From NCBI GenBank assembly GCA_020058405.1, contig JAGVEE010000246.1, positions 1-8,254 of the forward strand: a stretch of 8,254 bases of DNA. The letters run 5' to 3'. Below are positions 1 through 5,792 of the stretch, in pieces. Below the pieces are notes generated by a model. It saw only the letters and a list, made by a program, of their open reading frames with translations, did not search any database and was not told where the DNA came from. This DNA comes from Sphingobacteriales bacterium (GTDB lineage: Bacteria > Bacteroidota > Bacteroidia > Sphingobacteriales > Sphingobacteriaceae). A program made the translations under genes and the position numbers. How positions within the stretch are numbered: position 1 is the stretch's first letter; each line of letters begins with the position of its first letter.

Positions 1-1
1 A

Positions 2-67
2 GAGCATTTGGCTGATGAGAAGCATGAGTACAATTATCAGTTTTTGGATTACAAAAGGAGATATTAG
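2..67 (+). CDS. C-terminal fragment of an unidentified protein
   Basis: One frame is open from the window edge to a TAG at 65-67 and would encode 21 residues that are charged and hydrophilic, ending in DYKRRY. That composition is plausible for the tail of a soluble protein, and the position, just before an intergenic repeat and a plus-strand gene, fits a co-directional upstream gene. The fragment is too short to assign a family. A second frame stays open slightly further (to about 74), but its translation is rich in Ile, Trp and Met and looks less like a real tail. The reading frame is therefore a judgement. Confidence 0.42.
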   Translation, partial: EHLADEKHEYNYQFLDYKRRY

Positions 68-128
68 TCTTTAGTAATTAGTCGTTAGTCGTTAGAATTG
101 GCAATATTGTACTATGTTTTTAGGATTT

Positions 129-208
129 AGATATTAGAATTTAGAATAAAGTATTAAGAATTAAGAATTAGGTATCAAGATATTAGAATTTAGATATTAG
201 AATTTAGA
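129..208. repeat. AT-rich 14-bp tandem/interspersed repeat in the GNAT gene leader
   Basis: The 17-mer AGATATTAGAATTTAGA occurs three times: at 129-145, 178-194 and 192-208. The last two overlap, so the unit is 14 bp in tandem. Degenerate versions (TATTAAGAATTAAGAATTAG) fill the space between, and a related TTAGTCGTTAGTCGTTAG run lies at about 80-95. The tract ends five bases before the start codon at 214, so it makes up the leader of the next gene. No Shine-Dalgarno sequence or TAnnTTTG promoter with correct spacing was found in it. Function is unknown. Confidence 0.75.
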
Positions 209-213
209 ATTTA

Positions 214-1374
214 ATGAATATTGTAGAAGTACAAACAAGTGCCCAAAGGAAGCTGTTTTTGGATATGGTAGATTTTATTTACCAGAACGATACAGTTTAT
301 GTAAGGCCTTTAGATATAGAAATAGAAGCCATATTTAATCCTGAGAGTAATGCTTTTCATTCGCATGGAAAATGTACTCGTTGGATTTTGATGGATGAGA
401 ATGGAACTTGTATAGGAAGAGTAGCTGCATTTATAAACGATAAAAAGGCTTATACTTTTGATCAGCCTACTGGTGGCATGGGTTTTTTTGAATGTAAAAA
501 TGATAAAGTTGCGGCTCATCTTTTAATGGACACCTGCCGAAATTGGTTACAAGCGCAAGGCATGGAAGCCATGGACGGACCCATTAATTTTGGAGAGAAC
601 GATAATTTCTGGGGATTACTGATTTATGGATTTACACATCCGGCAGTTGGGATGAATTATAATCCGCCTTACTACCAAGAGCTGTTCGAATCGTATGGCT
701 TTAAAACCTATTTCGAACAAGTATCCAATCACCTCGACTTAACAAAACCATTACCTGAGCGATTTTATAAAATTGCAGAATGGGTATCGAAGAAAGAAGG
801 CTATCATTTCGAACATTTACGCATAAACAATTTGGATAAATACTCTAAAGATTTTCAGGAGATTTATAACAATGCTTGGCAATTTCATGAAAATTTCCAA
901 GCGATGGATGATATAACGGTGAAGCAGAGTTTAGAAAAAATGAGGGCTTTTATTGATGAGCGTTTTATATGGTTTGCATATGTAAATGATAAACCAGCAG
1001 CTTTTATGGTAACTATACCTGATGTAAATCAAATAATCAAGCACATGAAAGGTAAAACCAATTTACTTGCCAAGCTTAAGTTTGCCTATTACCGATGGAG
1101 GGGAAGTATAAATAGGCTAAGAGTGGTTATCATGGGGGTTGTGCCTGCTTATCAGAAATTAGGCTTAGAATCTGCACTGATCATGAAAGCACATAACTTA
1201 GTATTACCCTTAAATCATTATAAAGAAGTGGAACTTTCTTGGGTAGGCGATTTTAATCCCAAAATGCGAGCCCTACACGATTCAACGGGAGCAGCGCTTG
1301 GTAAGAAGCACCTAACCTATCGATGTTTGTTTAACGAGTCGGGGAGTTTTAAACGATCAACCATCATAAAGTAG
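214..1374 (+). CDS. Tandem GNAT-fold acyltransferase family protein (YghO-like)
   Basis: This 386-residue cytoplasmic protein has no signal peptide or membrane segment. Its C-terminal half carries a recognisable acyl-CoA-binding GNAT pattern: a hydrophobic strand and the pyrophosphate-loop-like segment VVPAYQKLGLES (about 309-320), followed by a helix. Then comes DFNPKMRALHDSTGA (about 346-360), ending in K/Y positions typical of the last GNAT strand. The N-terminal half also resembles a GNAT fold, with CIGRVAAFIN (about 66-75), an amphipathic helix at about 98-114, and PPYYQELFESYGF (about 151-163), so the protein is probably a two-lobe GNAT. Length and layout match large Bacteroidota/YghO-like N-acyltransferases. 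The acyl donor and acceptor are not evident. I recall bacterial ceramide synthase being of similar type, but no sphingolipid gene is visible here, so that role is speculation. The ATG at 214 directly abuts the AT-rich repeat. The following gene on this strand is a tRNA with its own promoter, so the gene is probably not co-transcribed with anything downstream. Confidence 0.8.
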   Translation: MNIVEVQTSAQRKLFLDMVDFIYQNDTVYVRPLDIEIEAIFNPESNAFHSHGKCTRWILMDENGTCIGRVAAFINDKKAYTFDQPTGGMGFFECKNDKVAAHLLMDTCRNWLQAQGMEAMDGPINFGENDNFWGLLIYGFTHPAVGMNYNPPYYQELFESYGFKTYFEQVSNHLDLTKPLPERFYKIAEWVSKKEGYHFEHLRINNLDKYSKDFQEIYNNAWQFHENFQAMDDITVKQSLEKMRAFIDERFIWFAYVNDKPAAFMVTIPDVNQIIKHMKGKTNLLAKLKFAYYRWRGSINRLRVVIMGVVPAYQKLGLESALIMKAHNLVLPLNHYKEVELSWVGDFNPKMRALHDSTGAALGKKHLTYRCLFNESGSFKRSTIIK

Positions 1375-1375
1375 C

Positions 1376-1466
1376 ATGGAGCTGGGAGCTGAGAGCTTGA
1401 AGTAAGTGCTCCTTGCTCACAGCTCCTTGCTCCTTGCTCCACGCTTCAAGCTCCTTGCTCCACGCT
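1376..1466. repeat. GCTCCTTGCTCC-type intergenic repeat cluster with inverted arms
   Basis: A GC-richer island lies between the GNAT gene and the tRNA promoter. The 17-mer GCTCCTTGCTCCACGCT occurs at 1429-1445 and 1450-1466 (21-bp period), with further partial GCTCCTTGCTC copies from about 1409. The left part holds the opposite orientation (GGAGCTGGGAGCTGAGAGC). GAGCTTGAAG at 1393-1402 is an exact inverted match to CTTCAAGCTC at 1444-1453, so a long imperfect hairpin can form, followed by seven A residues. It could act as a transcription barrier after the GNAT gene, but there is no T-tract on the plus strand, so it is listed only as a repeat. Confidence 0.75.
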
Positions 1467-1526
1467 AAAAAAACTACTTGATAACTAAATATTTAAGCAA
1501 TTGTTAATATTTTTTTAGGGCATGCA

Positions 1527-1557
1527 TTTGCATTGTATGATAATTCTTGTACATTTG
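1527..1557 (+). promoter_or_regulatory. Bacteroidota-type promoter of tRNA-Lys
   Basis: TTTG at 1527-1530 and TACATTTG at 1550-1557 are separated by 19 bp. This matches the published Bacteroides/Flavobacterium primary-sigma consensus TTTG-N19-21-TAnnTTTG at every defined position. The tRNA begins 23 nt downstream of the -7 element, leaving a short leader, as expected for a tRNA transcription unit. Confidence 0.75.
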
Positions 1558-1580
1558 CAGACCTTTTAAGGAAGGAAAAT

Positions 1581-1653
1581 GATTTCGTAGCTCAGCTGGT
1601 AGAGCATAACACTTTTAATGTTGGGGTCCTGGGTTCGAGTCCCAGCGGGATCA
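1581..1653 (+). tRNA. tRNA-Lys (anticodon UUU)
   Basis: A 73-nt cloverleaf is complete. The acceptor stem GATTTCG/CGGGATC has two G-U pairs. The D arm is GCTC/GAGC, and the anticodon stem TAACA/TGTTG encloses the loop CTTTTAA with the TTT anticodon at 1614-1616. The variable loop is GGGTC, the T arm is CTGGG-TTCGAGT-CCCAG, and the discriminator base is A (1653). CCA is not encoded; the next bases are CGAG. The unit stands alone with its own promoter and a hairpin just downstream. The short apparent reading frame that overlaps it is a translation artefact. Confidence 0.96.
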
Positions 1654-1656
1654 CGA

Positions 1657-1682
1657 GAAACCACTCAGAAATGAGTGGTTTC
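1657..1682 (+). terminator. Hairpin after tRNA-Lys, probable terminator/processing signal
   Basis: GAAACCACTCA (1657-1667) and TGAGTGGTTTC (1672-1682) form a perfect 11-bp stem around a GAAA loop, starting three bases past the tRNA 3' end. The T-tract that should follow is weak (TCGTCGTTTA), so termination efficiency is uncertain. The position and stem strength make it the natural 3' boundary of the tRNA transcript. Confidence 0.6.
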
Positions 1683-1739
1683 GTCGTTTATAAGGGTTTC
1701 GGGAATTACTCTTGCTGCATTTTTCTGAGAGTTAAAACC

Positions 1740-1766
1740 AAAAAAAAACCACCTATTACTAGGTGG
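1740..1766 (-). terminator. Intrinsic terminator of the 448-aa secreted protein gene (possibly bidirectional)
   Basis: CCACCTA (1749-1755) and TAGGTGG (1760-1766) form a 7-bp stem with a TTAC loop. Nine A residues at 1740-1748 become a U-tract on the minus strand directly after the stem, 31 nt past the stop codon of the 1798-3144 gene. This is a textbook intrinsic terminator for that gene. On the plus strand the stem is followed by CTTTAAATTTTTT, so it could also stop read-through from the tRNA side. Confidence 0.8.
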
Positions 1767-1797
1767 CTTTAAATTTTTTGTTTGGTTTAGTTTAAAA

Positions 1798-3144
1798 TTA
1801 TTCTTTAATGAATTTTGTTCTACCCACACTACCATCATTTAATTCTATCAATAATATATACATCCCTTTACTTAAATTTTCTACATTAATGTTAGTAGTA
1901 TTACTTTCTACTTGCATTAATTCTGCTCTAATCGAATAAATCTCAATTTTTCTGACATCCGAAGAATTTACATTTTGAATAGTTAAAGAAGTGCTCACAG
2001 GATTTGGATACATGTTAACAGCAATTTCTTTTGTTGAACTGATGCCAGTTAAATTTGAAACATCGGCAGTTACAATTCCATTTTTGATAAAGGCATAAAT
2101 TTTATTTTTGGTAAAACGCATATGGTTTATCTCAGAATTTACTGGTGAAGAGTAAACTGGACTGCTTAAGTTTGAATAGTCGTACATGGTACCAGTTGTA
2201 GCGCCATATTCAACGCCTGCTAAAAGTATAACACCTGTGTTTGCTACCGCCACATTTCTTACTAAGTTAAAATTAGAAGTATCCGTTTTGACTAGAGCCC
2301 AAGTACCCGCAGTTTTCTTATATAATGATAATCTAGAACCTGTTCCACTTGCTTGTGTTTGCGTAAAGAACTGTTGGTTTCCATTTGAGTCTAATAAGAA
2401 AAATGCTTCAGAGTAAGGTGTTGTTCTAACATCTTCAAGGTGTGAAGTAACAGAATCCCCTATTAGTGTATCAATATCTACCGATCCATAATTTACTCCT
2501 AATCTTGTTTTTACAGAGTTCTTTAAGAAAACTAAATTATTGTTGGCATCTACATAAGATGAGCCTCTGAAGAATCTTAAATCTAAATAGTTTGTTAACT
2601 CAATTTCCTTCCAAGTATTTGATTGCCATTTCAATATTTTCATAAACTGAAAACTTGTACTTTTCTTACCTAAAAGAATAGGCACATCATTGTTATCTAA
2701 TTGAAAATCAAAATAAATATGCCCCCACTCTTGTTCCGTTCCTATACTTGACCAGCTTGTACCATCAAACTTTTTAACTATTACAAAATTTGTAAAATTA
2801 GTATTCTGATGAGAATAAGCTACATAAATATCATTGCTATTTTTTGCTTTTCTTAGTATTGTACGACCTACATTATGAGTAGTAGTAATATCGGCAAGAT
2901 TTGTCCAAGTACCATTTAAGTACTTGTTAAATTCTAATCGAATATTTGAACCACCGCCTGCTTGAGAGTTTATCGCATTATAAATCTCGTTGTCGCTTAT
3001 CACCAATAGGTCGCTACTTACCAATCCAACAGTGTTTACAGTGGTAATACCTGCCCCAGCTGCCACTAAATAAGGCCATGTTGACTGTGCATAAGTAAAA
3101 CTTAAGCTGAGTAGTAAAGAGAGTGTTATGTAAATTTTTTTCAT
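1798..3144 (-). CDS. Secreted beta-propeller-like protein with type IX sorting domain
   Basis: This 448-residue protein begins with a Sec signal peptide: KK, a hydrophobic core, and likely cleavage after TYA at residue 19. The middle contains repeats of about 50 residues, each closing with a G/S/N-T-(S)-W motif (W80, W131, W178, W282). The near-regular spacing (51, 47, then 104, about two units) suggests a kelch-like or similar beta-propeller, with one blade having lost its Trp. From about residue 377 there is a type A Por/T9SS sorting domain, with NMYPNP, a KIEIYS strand, NVENLSKGMYIL and a final KFIKE. The expected route is export through Sec, outer-membrane translocation by the type IX system, and removal of the C-terminal domain with surface attachment or release. 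The ATG at 3144 follows an A-rich leader. No enzymatic motif is visible, so the substrate or partner is unknown. The gene appears monocistronic. Confidence 0.85.
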   Translation of the reverse strand: MKKIYITLSLLLSLSFTYAQSTWPYLVAAGAGITTVNTVGLVSSDLLVISDNEIYNAINSQAGGGSNIRLEFNKYLNGTWTNLADITTTHNVGRTILRKAKNSNDIYVAYSHQNTNFTNFVIVKKFDGTSWSSIGTEQEWGHIYFDFQLDNNDVPILLGKKSTSFQFMKILKWQSNTWKEIELTNYLDLRFFRGSSYVDANNNLVFLKNSVKTRLGVNYGSVDIDTLIGDSVTSHLEDVRTTPYSEAFFLLDSNGNQQFFTQTQASGTGSRLSLYKKTAGTWALVKTDTSNFNLVRNVAVANTGVILLAGVEYGATTGTMYDYSNLSSPVYSSPVNSEINHMRFTKNKIYAFIKNGIVTADVSNLTGISSTKEIAVNMYPNPVSTSLTIQNVNSSDVRKIEIYSIRAELMQVESNTTNINVENLSKGMYILLIELNDGSVGRTKFIKE

Positions 3145-3167
3145 AATTATTTTTTTTATTTGATTTA

Positions 3168-3198
3168 CAATGATAGCCTCTAAACTTCAACTAGTAAA
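3168..3198 (-). promoter_or_regulatory. Candidate promoter of the 448-aa secreted protein gene
   Basis: On the minus strand TTTA (3198-3195) and TATCATTG (3175-3168) are separated by 19 bp. They match the Bacteroidota consensus TTTG-N19-TAnnTTTG at 3 of 4 and 5 of 6 defined positions. The -7 element lies 23 nt before the start codon, the same geometry as the tRNA-Lys promoter in this window. AT-rich sequence raises the chance of a coincidental match. Confidence 0.4.
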
Positions 3199-3334
3199 TA
3201 CCTCATTTGATGTATATTTTGTACGCTTTCTAAATTATCACTCAATTGGTTGTTCTAAGCATGCACCTAGTTCCAACCTGGTACTAACCTTATATCAAAC
3301 TAATTGAAATAATTTGTAACTTGTGGTTGGAAGG

Positions 3335-3370
3335 TCGAATTTTCGAAAATTCGAATATTCGAAAATTCGA
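3335..3370. repeat. Nested TTCGAA palindrome cluster upstream of the outer-membrane protein gene
   Basis: Positions 3335-3354 form a perfect 20-bp palindrome centred on TTTTCGAAAA. It overlaps a perfect 14-bp palindrome TTCGAATATTCGAA at 3350-3363. TTCGAAAATTCGA is repeated directly at 3342-3354 and 3358-3370 with a 16-bp period. The cluster ends 22 bp before the ATG of the 3393-4295 gene. It could be an operator for a dimeric regulator, an mRNA hairpin in the leader, or a mobile-type intergenic palindrome. Nothing in the sequence decides between these. The rest of the divergent region 3145-3392 shows no recognisable plus-strand promoter. Confidence 0.8.
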
Positions 3371-3392
3371 TTGATCGTATAATCGCAACAAA

Positions 3393-4295
3393 ATGTTAAA
3401 ACTCCTATTCAGCAGCCTTTTCATTTTTTACAGCATTGCACTTCAAGCCCAATCCTATGTTGATGTGTTAAAACTGAACACCAATACCACTTCATTAAAT
3501 AAATTCGATACAAGCTCCTCTTCTACTCGTGTAAATGAACTTAGTTTAGATTTAAGTGTACCTATAAAATTAAACGAACAAAGTGCTATTATAACTGGCT
3601 TACTTTATGAAAATATAAATACTAAACTTTTCGAAAATGGTAGCAACTATAATTTTAGTTCGATAGGTTTGAAACTTGGGTTCAACAAAATAATGAATAA
3701 TCGCTGGACCTATTCAATTGTACTGTTGCCCAAACTAGCGTCAGACTTTAAAACACTTAGCAGGAAAGATTTTCAAATGGGTGCCATCGGACTATTGAAG
3801 TATACTAAAAACGCTAACTTTAATTACAAAATGGCATTGTATGCAAACAACGATTTATTCGGGCCCTTTTTTGTTCCGATGTTTGGATTCTATTACATAA
3901 GCAGCGATAAGAAATGGGAAAGCAATGTAATGGCTCCCTTACAAGCCGATGTAAACTACAAAGCATCATCAAACTTAACCATAGGCATTAACTATAACGG
4001 GCAAATACGTTCTTTTCATTTAAATAGTAATGTACCTGCTTTAGGCAATTACTATGTAGCAAAAGCAAGCAACGAACTCAGCAGTTATGTAAGATTTCAT
4101 TTCAACAAAACCCTTAGCCTACAAACAAAAATCGGGTACTCTATTGGTCGAAGTTATAGAGTTTATTCGGAAAACGATGACGTGAATTTTGCAATGCCCT
4201 TATACTATGCCAATGATAAAAGGCTTCCCTTAAATACAGATTTTGAAGATGGAGTATTGCTGCAGTTTACCTTATTATATAGAGTGATGAAATAA
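3393..4295 (+). CDS. Probable outer-membrane beta-barrel protein (DUF6268-like)
   Basis: The 300-residue product starts with a Sec signal peptide, with likely cleavage after LQA at residue 19. The rest is dominated by alternating amphipathic strands rich in Asn, Ser, Tyr and Phe, separated by short turns: ELSLDLSVPIKL (about 50-61), a SSIGLKLGF strand, WTYSIVLLPKL, FNYKMALYA, MFGFYYISSDKKW, LTIGINYNG, LSSYVRFHF, LSLQTKIGYSIG and a final LLQFTLLYRVMK. This is the pattern of a small outer-membrane beta-barrel. The arrangement resembles Bacteroidota proteins annotated DUF6268, although that assignment is from memory. It lacks a type IX sorting domain, as expected for a barrel inserted by the BAM pathway. 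The gene has a palindrome cluster in its leader, and its ancestral terminator has been split by the IS element that follows. Pore or transport specificity cannot be inferred. Confidence 0.72.
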   Translation: MLKLLFSSLFIFYSIALQAQSYVDVLKLNTNTTSLNKFDTSSSSTRVNELSLDLSVPIKLNEQSAIITGLLYENINTKLFENGSNYNFSSIGLKLGFNKIMNNRWTYSIVLLPKLASDFKTLSRKDFQMGAIGLLKYTKNANFNYKMALYANNDLFGPFFVPMFGFYYISSDKKWESNVMAPLQADVNYKASSNLTIGINYNGQIRSFHLNSNVPALGNYYVAKASNELSSYVRFHFNKTLSLQTKIGYSIGRSYRVYSENDDVNFAMPLYYANDKRLPLNTDFEDGVLLQFTLLYRVMK

Positions 4296-4316
4296 AGAAA
4301 GTTAACAAGTTTGGAC

Positions 4317-4352
4317 CGCCCCTCAACTTCGCTGCGCTGCGTTCGGGGACCG
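4317..4352. repeat. Left 36-bp arm of the outer inverted repeat flanking the IS
   Basis: This 36-bp segment (CGCCCCTCAAC...GGGGACCG) is the exact reverse complement of 5870-5905 on the other side of the IS element. Each arm can also fold on itself, with CCCC/GGGG and AAC/GTT pairing around a CTGCGCTGC-rich loop. It starts 22 bp after the stop codon of the beta-barrel gene. It differs from the flanking genes in its higher GC content. Confidence 0.92.
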
Positions 4353-4365
4353 ACCGCTCTCCTTA

Positions 4366-4394
4366 AAAAAGGAAAAAAGAAAAAAAGGATTGCC
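4366..4394. terminator. Left half of a bidirectional terminator split by the IS
   Basis: The segment is an A-rich tract (AAAAAGG, A6, G, A7) followed by GGATTGCC. It is the exact 29-bp reverse complement of 5820-5848. With the IS and one TTC removed, the two halves join as a 61-bp perfect hairpin with a 3-nt loop: GGATTGCC-TTC-GGCAATCC flanked by A-rich and T-rich tracts. This would be an intrinsic terminator for both convergent genes. In its present interrupted state it is probably non-functional. Confidence 0.85.
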
Positions 4395-4397
4395 TTC
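4395..4397. repeat. Left copy of the 3-bp target-site duplication (TTC)
   Basis: TTC lies directly outside the left IS end and is repeated at 5817-5819 directly outside the right end. Three bp is within the normal IS3-family range. The duplicated bases are exactly the loop of the reconstructed terminator. Confidence 0.75.
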
Positions 4398-4421
4398 TAG
4401 AGTGCCCCCAAAAAGTTAGAC
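4398..4421 (+). repeat. Left terminal inverted repeat (IRL)
   Basis: Read inward it contains TAGAGTGCCCCC followed by AAAAAGTTAGAC. Aligned without gaps to the right end it matches at 18 of 24 positions. The first dinucleotide TA deviates from the canonical TG. Part of it also forms the 5' arm of the hairpin before orfA. Confidence 0.8.
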
Positions 4422-4440
4422 ACTTATTGGGGGCATTTTT
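4403..4440 (+). terminator. Terminator-like hairpin abutting the orfA start codon
   Basis: TGCCCCCAA (4403-4411) pairs perfectly with TTGGGGGCA (4427-4435). After an A-A mismatch, the stem continues with AAGT/ACTT around a 5-nt loop. Five T residues (4436-4440) follow, and orfA's ATG is at 4441. This is a strong intrinsic-terminator shape formed partly from the terminal repeat. It would stop or sequester transcripts entering from the beta-barrel gene, limiting transposase synthesis from outside, and could stand in for the terminator the element interrupted. Confidence 0.7.
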
Positions 4441-4959
4441 ATGAGCAGAAAAATTAGACACGATCTAGAATTCAAGAAAATGATTGTCAATCATATTATT
4501 AAAGGTGATTGTACAATTAGAAGTTTATTAGTTAAATACTCGTTAGTAGAGAGTCAAGTGAAAAGATGGTATCATTATTATCAGAGGCATGGCATCAATG
4601 GTTTACGACCATCTAATAATAGTTACTCTTTTGATTATAAACTAAATGTGATTAAGTTTATGAATAAGAATTCTTTATCTTTAGGTCAGACCTGTATCGA
4701 ATTCAATATTCATAGCACTTCAATTCTTAGTCGCTGGCTTTCTATCTATAAACGAGAAGGTGTTATTGGACTAAGAAAGGAAAATAGAGGAAGGACCGTA
4801 TCTATGCCTAAAAAACCTAAAAAACATTTATCACGAGAAGAACAGTTGCTCGAAGAATTAGCTGATTTAAAAGCAGAGAACGCATATCTAAAAAAGCTAC
4901 ATGCCTTAGTTCAATCAGAAAAAGTGAAAGAAGAAAAACGGAAATCATCCAAGAATTAA
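4441..4959 (+). CDS. IS3-family transposase OrfA (DNA-binding subunit)
   Basis: The 172-residue protein has two successive helix-turn-helix modules. The first spans about residues 8-56, with a VKRWYHYYQRHGINGLRP ending. The second spans about 64-112, with LSRWLSIYKREGVIGLRK. This is the doubled HTH of the IS150 group. A basic linker (KKPKKH) leads to a heptad coiled coil, EEQLLEELADLKAENAYLKKL (about 133-153), which mediates OrfA/OrfAB multimerisation. It binds the terminal repeats and regulates transposition. Lys151-Lys152 are encoded by the slippery AAA AAG, so a fraction of ribosomes shift to the orfB frame there. The other ribosomes add about 20 residues and stop at 4957-4959. There is no room for a Shine-Dalgarno site because a terminator-like hairpin and T5 lie directly before the ATG. 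Confidence 0.93.
   Translation: MSRKIRHDLEFKKMIVNHIIKGDCTIRSLLVKYSLVESQVKRWYHYYQRHGINGLRPSNNSYSFDYKLNVIKFMNKNSLSLGQTCIEFNIHSTSILSRWLSIYKREGVIGLRKENRGRTVSMPKKPKKHLSREEQLLEELADLKAENAYLKKLHALVQSEKVKEEKRKSSKN
4890..4896 (+). promoter_or_regulatory. Programmed -1 frameshift heptamer A AAA AAG
   Basis: The heptamer sits in the correct phase, with zero-frame codons AAA (4891) and AAG (4894). The orfB frame is open from 4866 onward and lies in -1 relative to orfA. Slippage would produce a 446-residue OrfAB: 152 codons of orfA, then 294 from 4896 to 5777. The same heptamer is the known frameshift site in IS150, IS911 and relatives. Confidence 0.85.
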
Positions 4960-4982
4960 GGCAAGAGCATGATTTAGTTAAG

Positions 4983-5780
4983 TTGCTAAAACATGCAGGG
5001 ATGGCAAGAAGCACCTTTTATTATCATTTAAAACGATTATCAGAGGTAGATAAATATTGTACAATTAAGAAAGAAATAGTTAGAATTTATAAACGGCATA
5101 ATGGTCGGTTTGGTTATCGTAGGATTTGTTTAGCTTTAAGAAACAACGGACATAACATAAATCACAAAACCGTTCACAGTTTAATGAAAGAACTTGAGTT
5201 AAAGAGTTTGGTTAGAGTAAAGAAATACGTCGCATATAAAGGTGAATTAGGGAGAATAGCACCAAATATAATCGCACGAAACTTCAAAGCAGAGCAACCT
5301 AACCGAAAATGGGCGACTGATATTACTGAATTTAAAGTGAACGATAAGAAGATATACTTATCTCCAATAATAGATTTGTATAATGGCGAAATTATTAGCT
5401 ATACCATTTCTGAAAGACCAAATATTAATCAAGTAATCGACATGATAAAAAAATGTTCTAAAGAACTTTTGAAAGATAAAATAATATTGCACTCAGATCA
5501 GGGTTGGCAGTACCAAATGAGAGTGTATCAAAATCTATTAAAGGAAAACAAGATTATCCAAAGCATGTCGAGAAGAGGAAACTGTTTAGATAATGCAATA
5601 GTAGAGAACTTCTTTGGGACTATTAAATCGGAATTATTCTATCTAAAAAAATATAAATCAATTGAGGAATTAAGAAAAGATATCAAGCAATATATTAAAT
5701 ACTATAATCATGACAGGATAAGACTCAACTTAAATGGAATGAGCCCAGTAAAATACCGAGCTCATTATCAAAAAAATTAA
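4983..5780 (+). CDS. IS3-family transposase OrfB, DDE integrase-type catalytic domain
   Basis: This is the catalytic half of the transposase, made mainly as an OrfAB fusion through the upstream -1 slip; the frame is open back to 4866. The start given is a TTG, and an ATG at 5001 (MARSTFYY) is the other independent option. Upstream of it the frame reads EIIQELRQEHDLVKLLKHAG, the usual IS150-type OrfB N-terminus, which supports the fusion. An HTH_21-like segment (GRFGYRRICLAL, about 41-52) precedes the integrase core. The core has WATDITEF (D113), LHSDQGWQYQ (D172) and NCLDNAIVENFFGTIKSE (E208), giving an exact D-D-(35)-E triad, and a C-terminal YNHDRIRLNLNGMSPVKY motif. All catalytic residues are present, so activity is expected. 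It catalyses excision and strand transfer through a circular intermediate, as in other IS3 elements. Confidence 0.93.
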   Translation: MLKHAGMARSTFYYHLKRLSEVDKYCTIKKEIVRIYKRHNGRFGYRRICLALRNNGHNINHKTVHSLMKELELKSLVRVKKYVAYKGELGRIAPNIIARNFKAEQPNRKWATDITEFKVNDKKIYLSPIIDLYNGEIISYTISERPNINQVIDMIKKCSKELLKDKIILHSDQGWQYQMRVYQNLLKENKIIQSMSRRGNCLDNAIVENFFGTIKSELFYLKKYKSIEELRKDIKQYIKYYNHDRIRLNLNGMSPVKYRAHYQKN

Positions 5781-5792
5781 TTAGTTTTAATC

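Noticed and set aside
129..208. CRISPR-like array
   Set aside because: Repeat units are 14 bp, overlapping and without unique spacers, and no cas genes are present.
310..519. Minus-strand frame within the GNAT gene, and similar frames at 2186-2416, 6475-6678 and 7414-7605
   Set aside because: All lie antisense to longer genes with recognisable domains and have no features of their own.
1533..1772. 79-aa plus-strand reading frame
   Set aside because: It runs straight through the tRNA-Lys gene and its downstream hairpin, so it is a coincidental frame.
4817..5014. 65-aa minus-strand reading frame inside the IS
   Set aside because: It is antisense to the orfA/orfB overlap in a region that is fully explained by the transposase and its frameshift.
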